A stretch of 64,000 bases of DNA from JAQBQB01 sp963757185 (GTDB lineage: Bacteria; Gemmatimonadota; Gemmatimonadetes; Gemmatimonadales; Gemmatimonadaceae). This document shows, piece by piece, positions 9,534 to 18,390 of this stretch. The stretch spans positions 124,001-188,000 of the forward strand of contig CAVWQI010000003.1 in the NCBI GenBank assembly GCA_963757185.1. The letters run 5' to 3'. Under the pieces are notes generated by a model. It ran no database searches. It was not told the DNA's origin and worked only from the letters and a program-made list of their open reading frames with translations. How positions within the stretch are numbered: position 1 is the stretch's first letter; each line of letters begins with the position of its first letter. Made by a program: the position numbers and the translations under genes.

Positions 9534-9549
9534 TTGCAACCCGGCAACG
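9534..9549 (-). promoter_or_regulatory. Candidate activator-binding dyad upstream of wza
   Basis: GTTGC-AACCCG-GCAAC is a perfect inverted repeat with a six-base spacer. Its minus strand (9548-9539) contains GTTGCCGGGT, the ten-base word also found upstream of the NtrC-type activator, PEP-CTERM and STAS genes. It lies about 98 bp upstream of the -24 element, a normal distance for an enhancer-binding protein. Confidence 0.5.
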
Positions 9550-9790
9550 ACAGGCTGCATTCACGCAACACCTCAGATTCCGGGTGACCATCTTAACGAA
9601 ACAGCAAGTTGCTGGTTATTGGGCACCGTAATAGTGTTTGGCCAGAGCGGCCAGCCTTTCCAGGCGCCGTTCCCGATGTCTCGATACGCGCAATTCGGTC
9701 GTCTCTCTGGAGTCTGTGGAGTCGTCCTTGCAGCCGCGGATCGAGTCCCGGACACGTTGGCTACCTACCCTGAAACACGGAAAACGCCGC

Positions 9791-11845
9791 TTGCTGCATA
9801 GTAAGACGCTCGGAGTTGGGCCACTTTCACGGATTGGCCGGATAGCCCGCCGTGGCAGCCTCGCCGTCTGCGCGGTGAGTTGCTTCTCGTGCGGCGGCGA
9901 TGGCTCCGGCATCATCACTCCACAACAAGTGGGCTCGATCATCATTGACGTCGGGCCTACGCAGCTCGAGCGCGGGACGCGAAGGAAATTCACCGCGGTC
10001 GTGAATGACATTCACGGCACCCCGATCGACGTGCCGGTCGTTTGGCAAAGCAGTACGCCGAGCACCGCCTCGTTCGACGCAAACGGCGTGCTGACGGCCT
10101 TGGACACCGGCGCTACACTCGTCAGCGCCTCATCGCTCGGAACGTCGTCGGCCCAAATTCCGATCCAGGTCGTTTGGAATGGTCCGGCCAGCATCGCGAC
10201 CTTCGCCTGGACCCAGCCCAACGCCGCGACTCCCAACGCCGTCGTGTCCGACTCCATGCGAGTGCTGGTCACGAATCCAGCCAACGCCTTGGTCCCGGGC
10301 GCGCGCGTGCTATTCACCGTGACGGGTGGCGGTGGGAGCGTTTCACCGGCCGTGGCGACGACCAGCGCGAATGGTCTCGCCGCGACGCAGTGGACCCTCG
10401 GACCACAGCCGGCGCTGAACTCGATCACGGCGACGGTCGTCGACACAGCCAACCAGCCGCTGGGTTTTGTTGCCCACAGCCCGGTCAAATTCTCGGTGAC
10501 GGCGTACGCCGCGCTCTCCGCGGTCGCCGGCAACCAGCAGACGGCGCAGATCCTGACTGACCTGCCAGTCTCGCCTTCCGTGAAACTCGTCGACAGTCTC
10601 GGGCATCCTCGTCCGGGCGTGCCGATAACCTTCTCGGCGACGAATGGCGGCCGGGTCACCATCCCGACGGTATCGACCGGCGCCGACGGCGTCGCTTCGC
10701 CTGGCACGTGGACCCTCGGCGACGTTCCGGGGGTGCAGAACCTCGTTGCCCGCGTCGAGAGTGGAACGCTCAAGCTCCAAGCGACAGGAACGGGCACGCC
10801 GATTCACTACACGCCGCTCAAGGTCGCCTTGGGCGGCTTCTCGACATGCGGTGTCGATGGCGCGGGCCAGGTGACCTGCATGGGGCAGGAACCCCAAATT
10901 GGCGGCGGCGATACGGTGAGCAAATCGGTGCCCACCGCTGTTGGAGCGTCGGTGACGCTGCAGAACATCGTGGGCAGCTCTTCGCACTTCTGCGGCGTCG
11001 CGACGGGCGGGGTCGTGTACTGCTGGGGCCTCAATGCGCTCGTGGACACCACTGGACACAATGCCGGGCTGGCGAGCGTGCCGACGCAACTTCAAAGCAC
11101 GTTGGCGTGGTCCCAGGTGGCCACCGGCGCGTCGCATACGTGCGCGCTGACCACCGATCAGGACGCCTACTGCTGGGGCTCCAACCAACTGGGGCAGTTG
11201 GGAACGCGCGGCGACACGACGTCCATGTTCGCGCCGACGCTCGTCTACGGTGGATTCAAGTTTTCGTCGATCGCCTCCGGCGTGAACCACGTGTGCGCCC
11301 TGACGCCGTCGCACGACGCGCTGTGTTGGGGCTCGAATCAGTTCGGCCAACTCGGCGACGGCACGGGGGCGAATCGGGTGGCGCCGACCCTCGTCACCGG
11401 TGGGCTCGCGTTCCAATCGATCGCGGCCGGAGATCCCTGGACATGCGCGTTGTCGACCGCGGGCAAGCCGTACTGCTGGGGGGCGGTGCAGGGCATTGGT
11501 ACCGTCGTGACACCGCACGGTTACGACTCCGCGCCCGTCTTCGTCTCGTTGGCCGTCGGAAGCTTCCACGCCTGTGCGCTCACCGGCGACGGCTCCGCGT
11601 ACTGCTGGGGCAACAATCAGTTCGGGCAGCTCGGCGACAGCACGACGGTGAGCCGCACCGATCCGACGCCGGTCGTAGGCGGGATGAAATTCAAGTCCAT
11701 CGCGACAGGCGTCGCGCACACCTGCGGCATCACCACCGACGGCGCGTTGGCGTGCTGGGGGCTCAATCTCGCCGGTGAACTCGGGGACAAGACGACGGCG
11801 ACGCGCAGCGTTCCGAGGTTCGTGGTTCTGGGAGTCACTCCGTAG
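9791..11845 (+). CDS. Secreted lipoprotein with bacterial Ig-like and RCC1 repeats
   Basis: 684 residues if the TTG at 9791 is used; that start gives a short basic leader, a hydrophobic core and a lipobox region (VCAVSCFSCGGDG), while earlier in-frame starts only add arginine-rich sequence. Residues about 45-125 resemble a Big_2 domain. Two invasin-type Ig-like domains follow (VSDSMRVLVTNPANALV..., VSPSVKLVDSLGHPRPGV...). The last 340 residues are seven RCC1-type propeller repeats ending GxxxYCWGxNxxGQLG. Each repeat carries a Cys-x9-Cys pair, which would allow one disulfide per blade. It is probably surface-exposed and binding rather than enzymatic. The SusC-like gene follows 84 bp downstream, so it may act as that receptor's partner lipoprotein (inference). 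Confidence 0.82.
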   Translation: MLHSKTLGVGPLSRIGRIARRGSLAVCAVSCFSCGGDGSGIITPQQVGSIIIDVGPTQLERGTRRKFTAVVNDIHGTPIDVPVVWQSSTPSTASFDANGVLTALDTGATLVSASSLGTSSAQIPIQVVWNGPASIATFAWTQPNAATPNAVVSDSMRVLVTNPANALVPGARVLFTVTGGGGSVSPAVATTSANGLAATQWTLGPQPALNSITATVVDTANQPLGFVAHSPVKFSVTAYAALSAVAGNQQTAQILTDLPVSPSVKLVDSLGHPRPGVPITFSATNGGRVTIPTVSTGADGVASPGTWTLGDVPGVQNLVARVESGTLKLQATGTGTPIHYTPLKVALGGFSTCGVDGAGQVTCMGQEPQIGGGDTVSKSVPTAVGASVTLQNIVGSSSHFCGVATGGVVYCWGLNALVDTTGHNAGLASVPTQLQSTLAWSQVATGASHTCALTTDQDAYCWGSNQLGQLGTRGDTTSMFAPTLVYGGFKFSSIASGVNHVCALTPSHDALCWGSNQFGQLGDGTGANRVAPTLVTGGLAFQSIAAGDPWTCALSTAGKPYCWGAVQGIGTVVTPHGYDSAPVFVSLAVGSFHACALTGDGSAYCWGNNQFGQLGDSTTVSRTDPTPVVGGMKFKSIATGVAHTCGITTDGALACWGLNLAGELGDKTTATRSVPRFVVLGVTP

Positions 11846-11929
11846 TCACGGTGCTTCGAGCGGCTAGGCCTTGCGGCGACCGGCCGGGAATCGGCCGGCT
11901 TTCGATCGTTCCGGAAAATTAGAGATCTC

Positions 11930-14900
11930 ATGACGCTCATCCGCGATTGGCGTTTCCTTGCCCTGACCCTGGCGTTGGCGTCGACGGCCAACCGCTTCGC
12001 GCCGAGCGCCTTTGCTCAGGAGCCTGAATCGATCACGGGTCACGTGTCGGCGGACGGCCTGCCGGTGCAAGGAGCGACGATCCGGATCCGCGAGTTGGGG
12101 ATCGGCACGACCACGAACGCCGAGGGCCGGTTCACCTTCATCGTTCGCTCGGCGAGCGTACGCGGACAGACGGTCACCCTCGAGGCGCGCCACGTCCGCT
12201 ACAATCCAGTCGCCGTCGCGATCCCCCTTACCGGCGGAATCCTGACCCACGACTTCGAGCTGTTTCCGGTTGGCGATTCGCGCGGCGCCACCGTTCAAAC
12301 GGTCGATCTCAATGGGCCGCCGCCGGGCCAGCGGCCGACGATCGTTTCCGTACGCCCGACTGTCGACAGCACTGCTTTCGACGAGCTGGCGGGACCGACC
12401 GACTTCGTAAGCGCGCTCGCGGGGCGAGTTGTGGGTCTGGACGTGACCAGCGCCTCCGTATCGGGCGGATCGGCGGTGGCGATCTTGCGCGGCTATCACT
12501 CGATCCTCGGAAACACCCAGCCACTGTTCGTGCTCGACGGCGTACCGCTCGAGAACACGAGCTTCGTCGTTCCCGGTCAGGCCTTCGGGTCCGGAGGCTT
12601 CGACTACGGCTCTCCGATCCAGGCCATCGAGCCGGCCGAGATCGCGACGGTGCAAGTGTTGCGCGGTCCGGCGGCTGCGATCTGGGGCGGGCGAGCGGCT
12701 AACGGCGTCGTTCTGATCACGACACGCGGCGGCCGCGGTCTGTCTGGATTCGAGGTATCGGCAAGCCAGAACGCATCGAGCGAGTCTCCGCTGAGGCTTC
12801 CCGCATTTCAAAACGCTTACGGCCAGGGACTCAATGGCCAGTTCTCCTTCTTCGACGGGATGGGCGGCGGCACGAACGACGGCGTCGCGCAGAACTGGGG
12901 GCCGGCGTTGCAGGGACAAGCCGTCGTTCAGGCCAGCCTGACGGTGCCGAAGTTCGGCGACGTTCGGCCTTGGCTGGCAAGGCCGAACGACTTCGCCGAT
13001 TTCTTCGGCGGCGGGACGACGCTGACGACGACGGCCTCGGCCCAGCAGGCGGGTGTGAGCGAGAACTACCGCATCTCCATCGACCGGCGAAGCTCGAGCG
13101 GATTCGTTCCAACGAACACGCTGACCCGGCAGGGCGCGGCGCTTCGCGGCGAAGCCGATCTCACGTCGTCGTTAACGCTCGGCGCGCACTTGCAGGTGAA
13201 CAACGACATGGCGAGGAACCGGCCGGCGACGGGGGACGACCCGTCGAACACGATCGGCGACCTTGCACGCATTGGTCGCCAGGTCGACCTGTCGTCGCTC
13301 AAGGATCACACAGCCACGGTTCAGGTGGACCCGAGAGAGATCAGTTGGAACTATGCCGGGTTCAACAACCCATACTTCGCGCTGCAGAACAACAGCAATC
13401 GCGACGACAGGACCCGCTGGATCGGCGGCGGATCGGCCGCGTATGCGCTCACGCCGAGCGTGAGCGCCATTGCTCGAATCGGCACCGACCACTCGGACCA
13501 GTCGCGCGACTTCGACATCGCTCCGTTCTGGATGGGCGGATTCCCGACAGCGAGCGGTCGAGGTGACTTCTCGGGCGGCGGATTTCAGCGCCAGACGATC
13601 ACCGCGTCCGAAACGAATGCCGAGGTCCTGGTGTCCGACGACATCGCGACGTCGCATTCGACGGACCGCGCGGCGGCGGCGGGCCACCTGCGGCTGACGG
13701 GCGGCTACTCGCACCGGTCAAACAACCTCGACGTTTCGACCATCGGCTCGGATGTGCGGCCCGACACGGGACGGTTGCTGCCCCCCGCGACGAAGCTGTC
13801 CAGCGACAACACAACCGAATCGGTGTTCGCGATGGGCGAGTGGGCGATCAACGACTACGCGTCGATCACCGGCACCGCGCGCAGCGAGTGGTATTCGGTG
13901 CTCGCGTCGGGAAGCAACTCCGCCTTCTACCCGTCCGTCTCAGGACGAATCGATCTGACACGCGCCGCGGGGATGAAGAGCGACAAGCTCAACTCAGCGG
14001 TCGTTCACGGGGGACTGTCGCGCGTCGGCGGCGCGGTGCCACCGCTCCTGTTGACGAGCATCTTCACCCCGCCGGCGGATTCAGTGGCGACGGTATCCGC
14101 GAGCCCGAATCTCAGCCCCGAGATAACGACGTCGCTCGAACTAGGCGGATCTCTTTCGCTCCTGCGGAATCGGCTCGGCTTCGACCTGACGCTTTACGAC
14201 GACCAAACGACCGGTGTCATTCTCGGCGTGACCGGCGGCGCTCACTCGGTGGTGGCCAGCAACGTCGGAACACTGTCGAACAAGGGTGTGGAGTTGGAGG
14301 CCACTGTCGTCCCGCTCCGCACGTCGCGGGGTGCGGAATGGTCACTCGACGCACGGCTGGCGAAGAACTCGAACAACCTCGACGATGTGAGCGGCGGCTC
14401 GTCTGCCGTGCTCCTTGGACCGCCGGTCTATGGGCTCAGCGTCGAAGCGCGCAAAGGTTCGCCGCTTGGTGCCCTCGTCGGCAGCGGATTCAAGCGCGAC
14501 GGGTCGGGAAATCTGCTTCTGCAGAACGGCCTGCCCGTGTCCGACGGCCAGCAGCGAGTGCTCGGCACCATGTCGCCCGATTGGTCCGGCAGCGTCGGAT
14601 CGAACATCCACATCGGGCATCTCGACGTTTCCGCGCTCGTGGACGCCAGAATGGGCGGGAGCATCTTCAGCACGACGAACCTGCTGGGGATTTCCTCGGG
14701 AAGCTTCGCGGAGACGGCGTCGCGCCCCGACAGCGGCCAGGCGTTCGCGGGTGTCGACGCCGCGACCGGCAAGCCAAATGCGGTTCGCGCGACGACGCAG
14801 GCGTACTACACGGCGCTGTTGCCGATTCAGGAAGCGTGGATCTACGACGCGAGCTTCGTGAAGCTCCGAGATCTTCGAGTCAGCTTCTCATGGCCGCTGC

Positions 14901-15088
14901 GCGGGCTGACTCCGTTCGCCGCACAGAGCGTTCGTGTCTCGCTGATCGGAAGAAACCTCGCCATGTGGAGCAAAGCGCCGAACATCGATCCCGAAACGGC
15001 TCTGAGCACGACCAGCTTCCAGGGAGTCGAGCTCGGACAATTGCCTTCGGTTCGGAGTTTCGGCGTCCAATTCTCGCTCACGCCGTAG
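11930..15088 (+). CDS. SusC/RagA-type TonB-linked outer-membrane receptor
   Basis: 1052 residues from ATG with a signal peptide ending PSAFAQ. A carboxypeptidase-regulatory-like domain (ITGHVSADGLPVQGATIRIR, about 33-110) is followed by a plug domain with the SusC signature LFVLDGVPLENTS and VQVLRGPAAAIWGGRAANGV. A beta-barrel of about 800 residues ends in an aromatic strand (FGVQFSLTP). The family imports oligosaccharides, peptides or other nutrients with TonB energy. A SusD partner is usual but none is encoded here; the RCC1 lipoprotein directly upstream occupies that place. The ligand is unknown. This is one of two TonB-linked receptors in the window. Confidence 0.92.
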   Translation: MTLIRDWRFLALTLALASTANRFAPSAFAQEPESITGHVSADGLPVQGATIRIRELGIGTTTNAEGRFTFIVRSASVRGQTVTLEARHVRYNPVAVAIPLTGGILTHDFELFPVGDSRGATVQTVDLNGPPPGQRPTIVSVRPTVDSTAFDELAGPTDFVSALAGRVVGLDVTSASVSGGSAVAILRGYHSILGNTQPLFVLDGVPLENTSFVVPGQAFGSGGFDYGSPIQAIEPAEIATVQVLRGPAAAIWGGRAANGVVLITTRGGRGLSGFEVSASQNASSESPLRLPAFQNAYGQGLNGQFSFFDGMGGGTNDGVAQNWGPALQGQAVVQASLTVPKFGDVRPWLARPNDFADFFGGGTTLTTTASAQQAGVSENYRISIDRRSSSGFVPTNTLTRQGAALRGEADLTSSLTLGAHLQVNNDMARNRPATGDDPSNTIGDLARIGRQVDLSSLKDHTATVQVDPREISWNYAGFNNPYFALQNNSNRDDRTRWIGGGSAAYALTPSVSAIARIGTDHSDQSRDFDIAPFWMGGFPTASGRGDFSGGGFQRQTITASETNAEVLVSDDIATSHSTDRAAAAGHLRLTGGYSHRSNNLDVSTIGSDVRPDTGRLLPPATKLSSDNTTESVFAMGEWAINDYASITGTARSEWYSVLASGSNSAFYPSVSGRIDLTRAAGMKSDKLNSAVVHGGLSRVGGAVPPLLLTSIFTPPADSVATVSASPNLSPEITTSLELGGSLSLLRNRLGFDLTLYDDQTTGVILGVTGGAHSVVASNVGTLSNKGVELEATVVPLRTSRGAEWSLDARLAKNSNNLDDVSGGSSAVLLGPPVYGLSVEARKGSPLGALVGSGFKRDGSGNLLLQNGLPVSDGQQRVLGTMSPDWSGSVGSNIHIGHLDVSALVDARMGGSIFSTTNLLGISSGSFAETASRPDSGQAFAGVDAATGKPNAVRATTQAYYTALLPIQEAWIYDASFVKLRDLRVSFSWPLRGLTPFAAQSVRVSLIGRNLAMWSKAPNIDPETALSTTSFQGVELGQLPSVRSFGVQFSLTP

Positions 15089-15485
15089 TGGCCGGCACAC
15101 CAGTTACTTGGCGGTTGAAAACGACAGAACTGACGCGTCGCCGCGACAGTCGGGGTCTCAGGGGTTGTTTGGTCTGCTTGCAGCCCATGAGCCAACCTGT
15201 TACTAATGAATCGGTTAACCGACAACCCCGGCCGTTGAGTGCCGGAACGGAAGATGCTTTTTCCCGCAGCCAGTCCAATGGCGGCGTGTGGGATGGAACG
15301 ACTCGGATTCAACACGTACTGCTGGCGGGAGCGCTCGATGCGCGACCGTTTTGGTGGTGACGATCGCTAGCGGCTTCGTCAATTTGCTCGCTCGCGGGAT
15401 GCCGGACTACGCGCAGCACTGTAACGAAACGATGCAGGTGCCGCATCCGAATGGCTGGACAGACTCCGAACGTTCAAAAACCCAA
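15089..15485. other. 397-bp spacer upstream of the signalling block
   Basis: I see no convincing gene here. The spacer contains a perfect 12-bp palindrome TCGGTTAACCGA at 15211-15222, which could be an operator. No strong sigma-54 pattern is present; the best match (CGGCACACCAGTTAC) has an incorrect -12. Confidence 0.35.
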
Positions 15486-16448
15486 ATGGTCGAACCACGA
15501 AAGCGCGCGCGCCTGGTGTTGATCGCCAGTGACGGCGAGTGGGCGGGCCGGTCGCTCGAGAGTGTTCTCGAGCTGAACGGCTACAGCGTCGTGCGCGTCG
15601 AGCGCGGGCGCCGAGCGCTGGAGCTCGCGCGGCGAACGCCGCTCGACGCGATCTTCCTCGACGCCGCGACGACCGACATGGGCGGAATCGAGGTCTGCCG
15701 CGCGCTGCGGGACGACCCGCTCTTCGATCATTCGACGCCGATCGTCGTCACGAGCTCGGTCGCGGGCGCGCATCGCGCGGGCGCGGTTGCCTTCGCGGCC
15801 GGCGCGTGGGAGTACTGCAGTCAGCCATTTGACGTCGAAACGCTCATGCTGAAGCTCGGAACGTTCGTCCGGGCGGCCGACACGGTGCGCGACGCGCGCG
15901 GCGGCGGCCTGCTGGACAGCGCGACGGGGCTGTACAGCAGCCACGGGTTGGAGCTCTGGGCGAGCCATCTCGGGGCGCGCGCTATTCGGCAGCACGAAGC
16001 CCTGGCGTGCGTCGCCGTCAGGCCGAACCCGGGCGGCGAAGTGCGGGTCTGGTCGAGCGGAGAGTACGCGAGCGACGAGATCACGCGCGAGATCGTCGGC
16101 CACGACGCACTGCTTCAGATTCTGGACGTCTGTCGTGAAGAGAGCCGGCGATCGGACGTGTTGGGATACCTCGGTTCGTCCAGGCTTGCGATCCTTGCGC
16201 CGGACACCGATGCAGGCGGCGCCGAGCAGTTGGTGAACCGCCTGTCGACCGCGTTGGAGCGAAGTGGGAGCATCGGGGCCGGCCGCGCGGTGGCATCCCT
16301 GAGCGCCGGGTACTGCGCGATTTCCGACCTGTCGTCGGCCGGGATCGAGCCGATGGAGTTGCTCCGGCGAGCTGAAGTGGCCCTCGATCATGTACGAATG
16401 CCGGTGGTCGACCGCGCGCCGCTCAACTACGATCGAATAACCGTATAA
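15486..16448 (+). CDS. Degenerate receiver plus degenerate GGDEF-like protein
   Basis: 320 residues from the ATG at 15486; an ATG at 15432 is an alternative. The receiver-like half keeps a candidate phospho-acceptor (DAIFLDAATTDMGG). It lacks the usual acidic pair (ASDGEW instead of VDDE) and has Gln for the conserved Lys (YCSQPF instead of YxxKPF). The second half resembles a diguanylate cyclase fold (DSATGLYSSHGLE at its start, ILAPDTDAGGAEQLVNRL later). The active-site loop reads YLGSSRLAIL in place of GGDEF, so no cyclase activity is expected. It is probably a signalling adaptor or c-di-GMP/protein-binding module. The sigma-54 activator and histidine kinase genes follow on the same strand. 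Confidence 0.75.
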   Translation: MVEPRKRARLVLIASDGEWAGRSLESVLELNGYSVVRVERGRRALELARRTPLDAIFLDAATTDMGGIEVCRALRDDPLFDHSTPIVVTSSVAGAHRAGAVAFAAGAWEYCSQPFDVETLMLKLGTFVRAADTVRDARGGGLLDSATGLYSSHGLELWASHLGARAIRQHEALACVAVRPNPGGEVRVWSSGEYASDEITREIVGHDALLQILDVCREESRRSDVLGYLGSSRLAILAPDTDAGGAEQLVNRLSTALERSGSIGAGRAVASLSAGYCAISDLSSAGIEPMELLRRAEVALDHVRMPVVDRAPLNYDRITV

Positions 16449-16476
16449 AACTGTTTTAATCGGCAGATTGCTGCGG

Positions 16477-16486
16477 AACCGGCAAC
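16477..16486 (-). promoter_or_regulatory. Candidate activator-binding site upstream of the NtrC-type gene
   Basis: The minus strand reads GTTGCCGGTT, the ten-base word shared with three other upstream regions. A second half (ATTGC, about 10 bp away) makes a loose TTGC...GCAA dyad. It lies about 79 bp upstream of the -24 element at 16565 and suggests autoregulation. Confidence 0.45.
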
Positions 16487-16564
16487 AGTTCGGTCGGTTA
16501 CGCCGCTAGACTGTGGCGTAAGCGCTACGCTGCGGTTTCCAGGTTGCAATGTCCGCCCAGCGGC

Positions 16565-16580
16565 TGGCACGCACGTTGTT
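16565..16580 (+). promoter_or_regulatory. Sigma-54-like promoter of the NtrC-type activator
   Basis: TGGCACGCACGTTGTT matches TGGCACG-N4-TTGC with a perfect -24 half, correct spacing and one mismatch at -12 (GT for GC). It lies 173 nt upstream of the ATG at 16738. I see no gene in the 16449-16737 spacer. Confidence 0.45.
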
Positions 16581-16737
16581 GGGAATAGGACAGCCTGTCC
16601 CATGTCACTGTATCATCTCGCCATGCGCGCCGATACTCTGTCAAGGCTTGACAGGCAATCCATCACCGCCATTTTGTGAGCCGCCTCACTCATGCACCAG
16701 TCCTGTTGCGTGGTCTCCACAACCTTCGCCTTTCTTG

Positions 16738-18312
16738 ATGAAGACGAAGTACAGCGACTTCAACGTCTACCTGCCGTCCGATCCATCACCGGCGCCCACC
16801 GCTGTCGAGTCTGAGGTGCCCATCGTGAGTTCGGGAGAGCAACCAGGATTGGCGGACGGAGCCGGTATCTCCGTCGAAGATCGCGGGACCATCCGGATCC
16901 TCATCGTCGATGACGATCGGACGCTCCGCGAAGGGTGCGCGAGCGTCCTCCAAGTCGAGGGCTACAACGTCAGCACGTGCGGACGCGGCGACGAGGCGCT
17001 CGAAATGGTTCGCCGAGCGCAGTACGACATCGTGATGGTGGATCTCTACATGACGCCGATTCCCGGCCTCGAGATCCTCAAATCCGTGTTGACGATTCGT
17101 CCTGGTACGATCGTGCTCGTAATGACTGGCAACCCGAGCGTGGCGTCGAGCATGGAGGCGCTTCGCCATGGCGCCTGGGACTATCTCCCCAAGCCGTTCT
17201 CCGGAACGCATCTGCAGGTACTGCTCGGACGAGCCGCGCACGCGGTGCTCGCCACGCGCGACCGCGAGTCCACGCAGCTCGAATCGCGGAAGCGGAACGG
17301 CAACAGCGACAAGCTCACGCTCCTCGGCACCTCCGCGGCTTTCCGCCGTGTGGTGGAACTGGCGCGAAAGGTCGCGTCCACCAATGCCTCGGTCATGCTC
17401 GTCGGCGAGAGCGGGACCGGTAAAGAGATGATCGCGCAGTTCGTTCATCGTCACAGCAACCGCGCGACCCAGCCGCTCGTGCCGCTCAACTGCGCGGCGC
17501 TTCCCGAGCATCTGCTCGAGTCGGAGATGTTCGGCCATCGCAAGGGGTCGTTCACCGGCGCCGACCGTGAGAAAGTTGGACTGCTGGAAATGGCGAACGG
17601 CGGCACGTTTTTCCTCGACGAGCTGACGGAGATGCCGATCCCGCTGCAGGCCAAGCTGCTGCGCGTCGTGCAGGACGGTGTGCTGCGCCGCGTGGGCAGC
17701 GAGCAGCAGGACGCGGTGGTGGACGTCCGCTTCATATCGGCGACGAATCGGGATCCGGGCGAGGCGATCCGGAGTCGCAACCTGCGCGAGGATCTCTACT
17801 TCCGGCTCAACGTTTTTCCGATCACGCTCCCGCCGTTACGCGATCGTGTCGAAGACATCCCCATTCTCGCGACGTACTTTCTCGAACGTTTCTGGGTGCG
17901 CCACCATCCCACCAAGGATGACCCGCCGCACTTCGGTGATGCCGCTTTCGATTTCTTGATGTCGCGCCCCTGGCGCGGCAACGTTCGCGAACTGCAGAAT
18001 GTGATCGAGCACGTCGTCGTTCTGGCGCAGCCTGGCTCGGAGATTCAGCCTGAGGAGATCCCGGTCCATCAGGATTGGAGTCAACCGGCGGAAACGATGA
18101 ACATGACGGCCCTGCACAATGACGCCTACCACACGGCGAAGGAGCAGGTGCTGGCCACGTTCGAGAAGGAATACGTGACGAGGTTGGTGGCGCGCGCAGC
18201 AGGGAACATGTCGCGGGCGGCGCGGCTCGCGAATGTCGACCGGACGACGTTGTATCGGCTCCTCGAGCGCCATGGGTTCCGCCGTGACGGCATGAACTCG
18301 TCGCAGACTTGA
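16738..18312 (+). CDS. NtrC-family sigma-54-dependent response regulator (PrsR-like candidate)
   Basis: 524 residues from the ATG at 16738. After a leader of about 45 residues, a complete receiver domain has IRILIVDDD, phospho-acceptor DIVMVDLYM and DYLPKPF. The central AAA+ domain has Walker A GESGTGKE, the sigma-54 contact loop GSFTGA (usual GAFTGA), Walker B NGGTFFLDEL and the arginine region SRNLREDLYFRLNVFP. A Fis-type helix-turn-helix (NMSRAARLANVDRTTLYRLL) ends the protein. It should bind upstream sites and open sigma-54 promoters when phosphorylated. Sigma-54 activators of this kind (PrsR) drive PEP-CTERM genes in floc-forming bacteria. The shared upstream word at wza, PEP-CTERM, STAS and its own gene makes it the obvious candidate here. 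The kinase gene follows. Confidence 0.93.
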   Translation: MKTKYSDFNVYLPSDPSPAPTAVESEVPIVSSGEQPGLADGAGISVEDRGTIRILIVDDDRTLREGCASVLQVEGYNVSTCGRGDEALEMVRRAQYDIVMVDLYMTPIPGLEILKSVLTIRPGTIVLVMTGNPSVASSMEALRHGAWDYLPKPFSGTHLQVLLGRAAHAVLATRDRESTQLESRKRNGNSDKLTLLGTSAAFRRVVELARKVASTNASVMLVGESGTGKEMIAQFVHRHSNRATQPLVPLNCAALPEHLLESEMFGHRKGSFTGADREKVGLLEMANGGTFFLDELTEMPIPLQAKLLRVVQDGVLRRVGSEQQDAVVDVRFISATNRDPGEAIRSRNLREDLYFRLNVFPITLPPLRDRVEDIPILATYFLERFWVRHHPTKDDPPHFGDAAFDFLMSRPWRGNVRELQNVIEHVVVLAQPGSEIQPEEIPVHQDWSQPAETMNMTALHNDAYHTAKEQVLATFEKEYVTRLVARAAGNMSRAARLANVDRTTLYRLLERHGFRRDGMNSSQT

Positions 18313-18390
18313 GCGAGGGTTTGACTCATCTCCCGTGATAGTGGTTCTCACGCCCGCCGGCTTCGTGGGCCGCGACGCGCGGATGGCATC

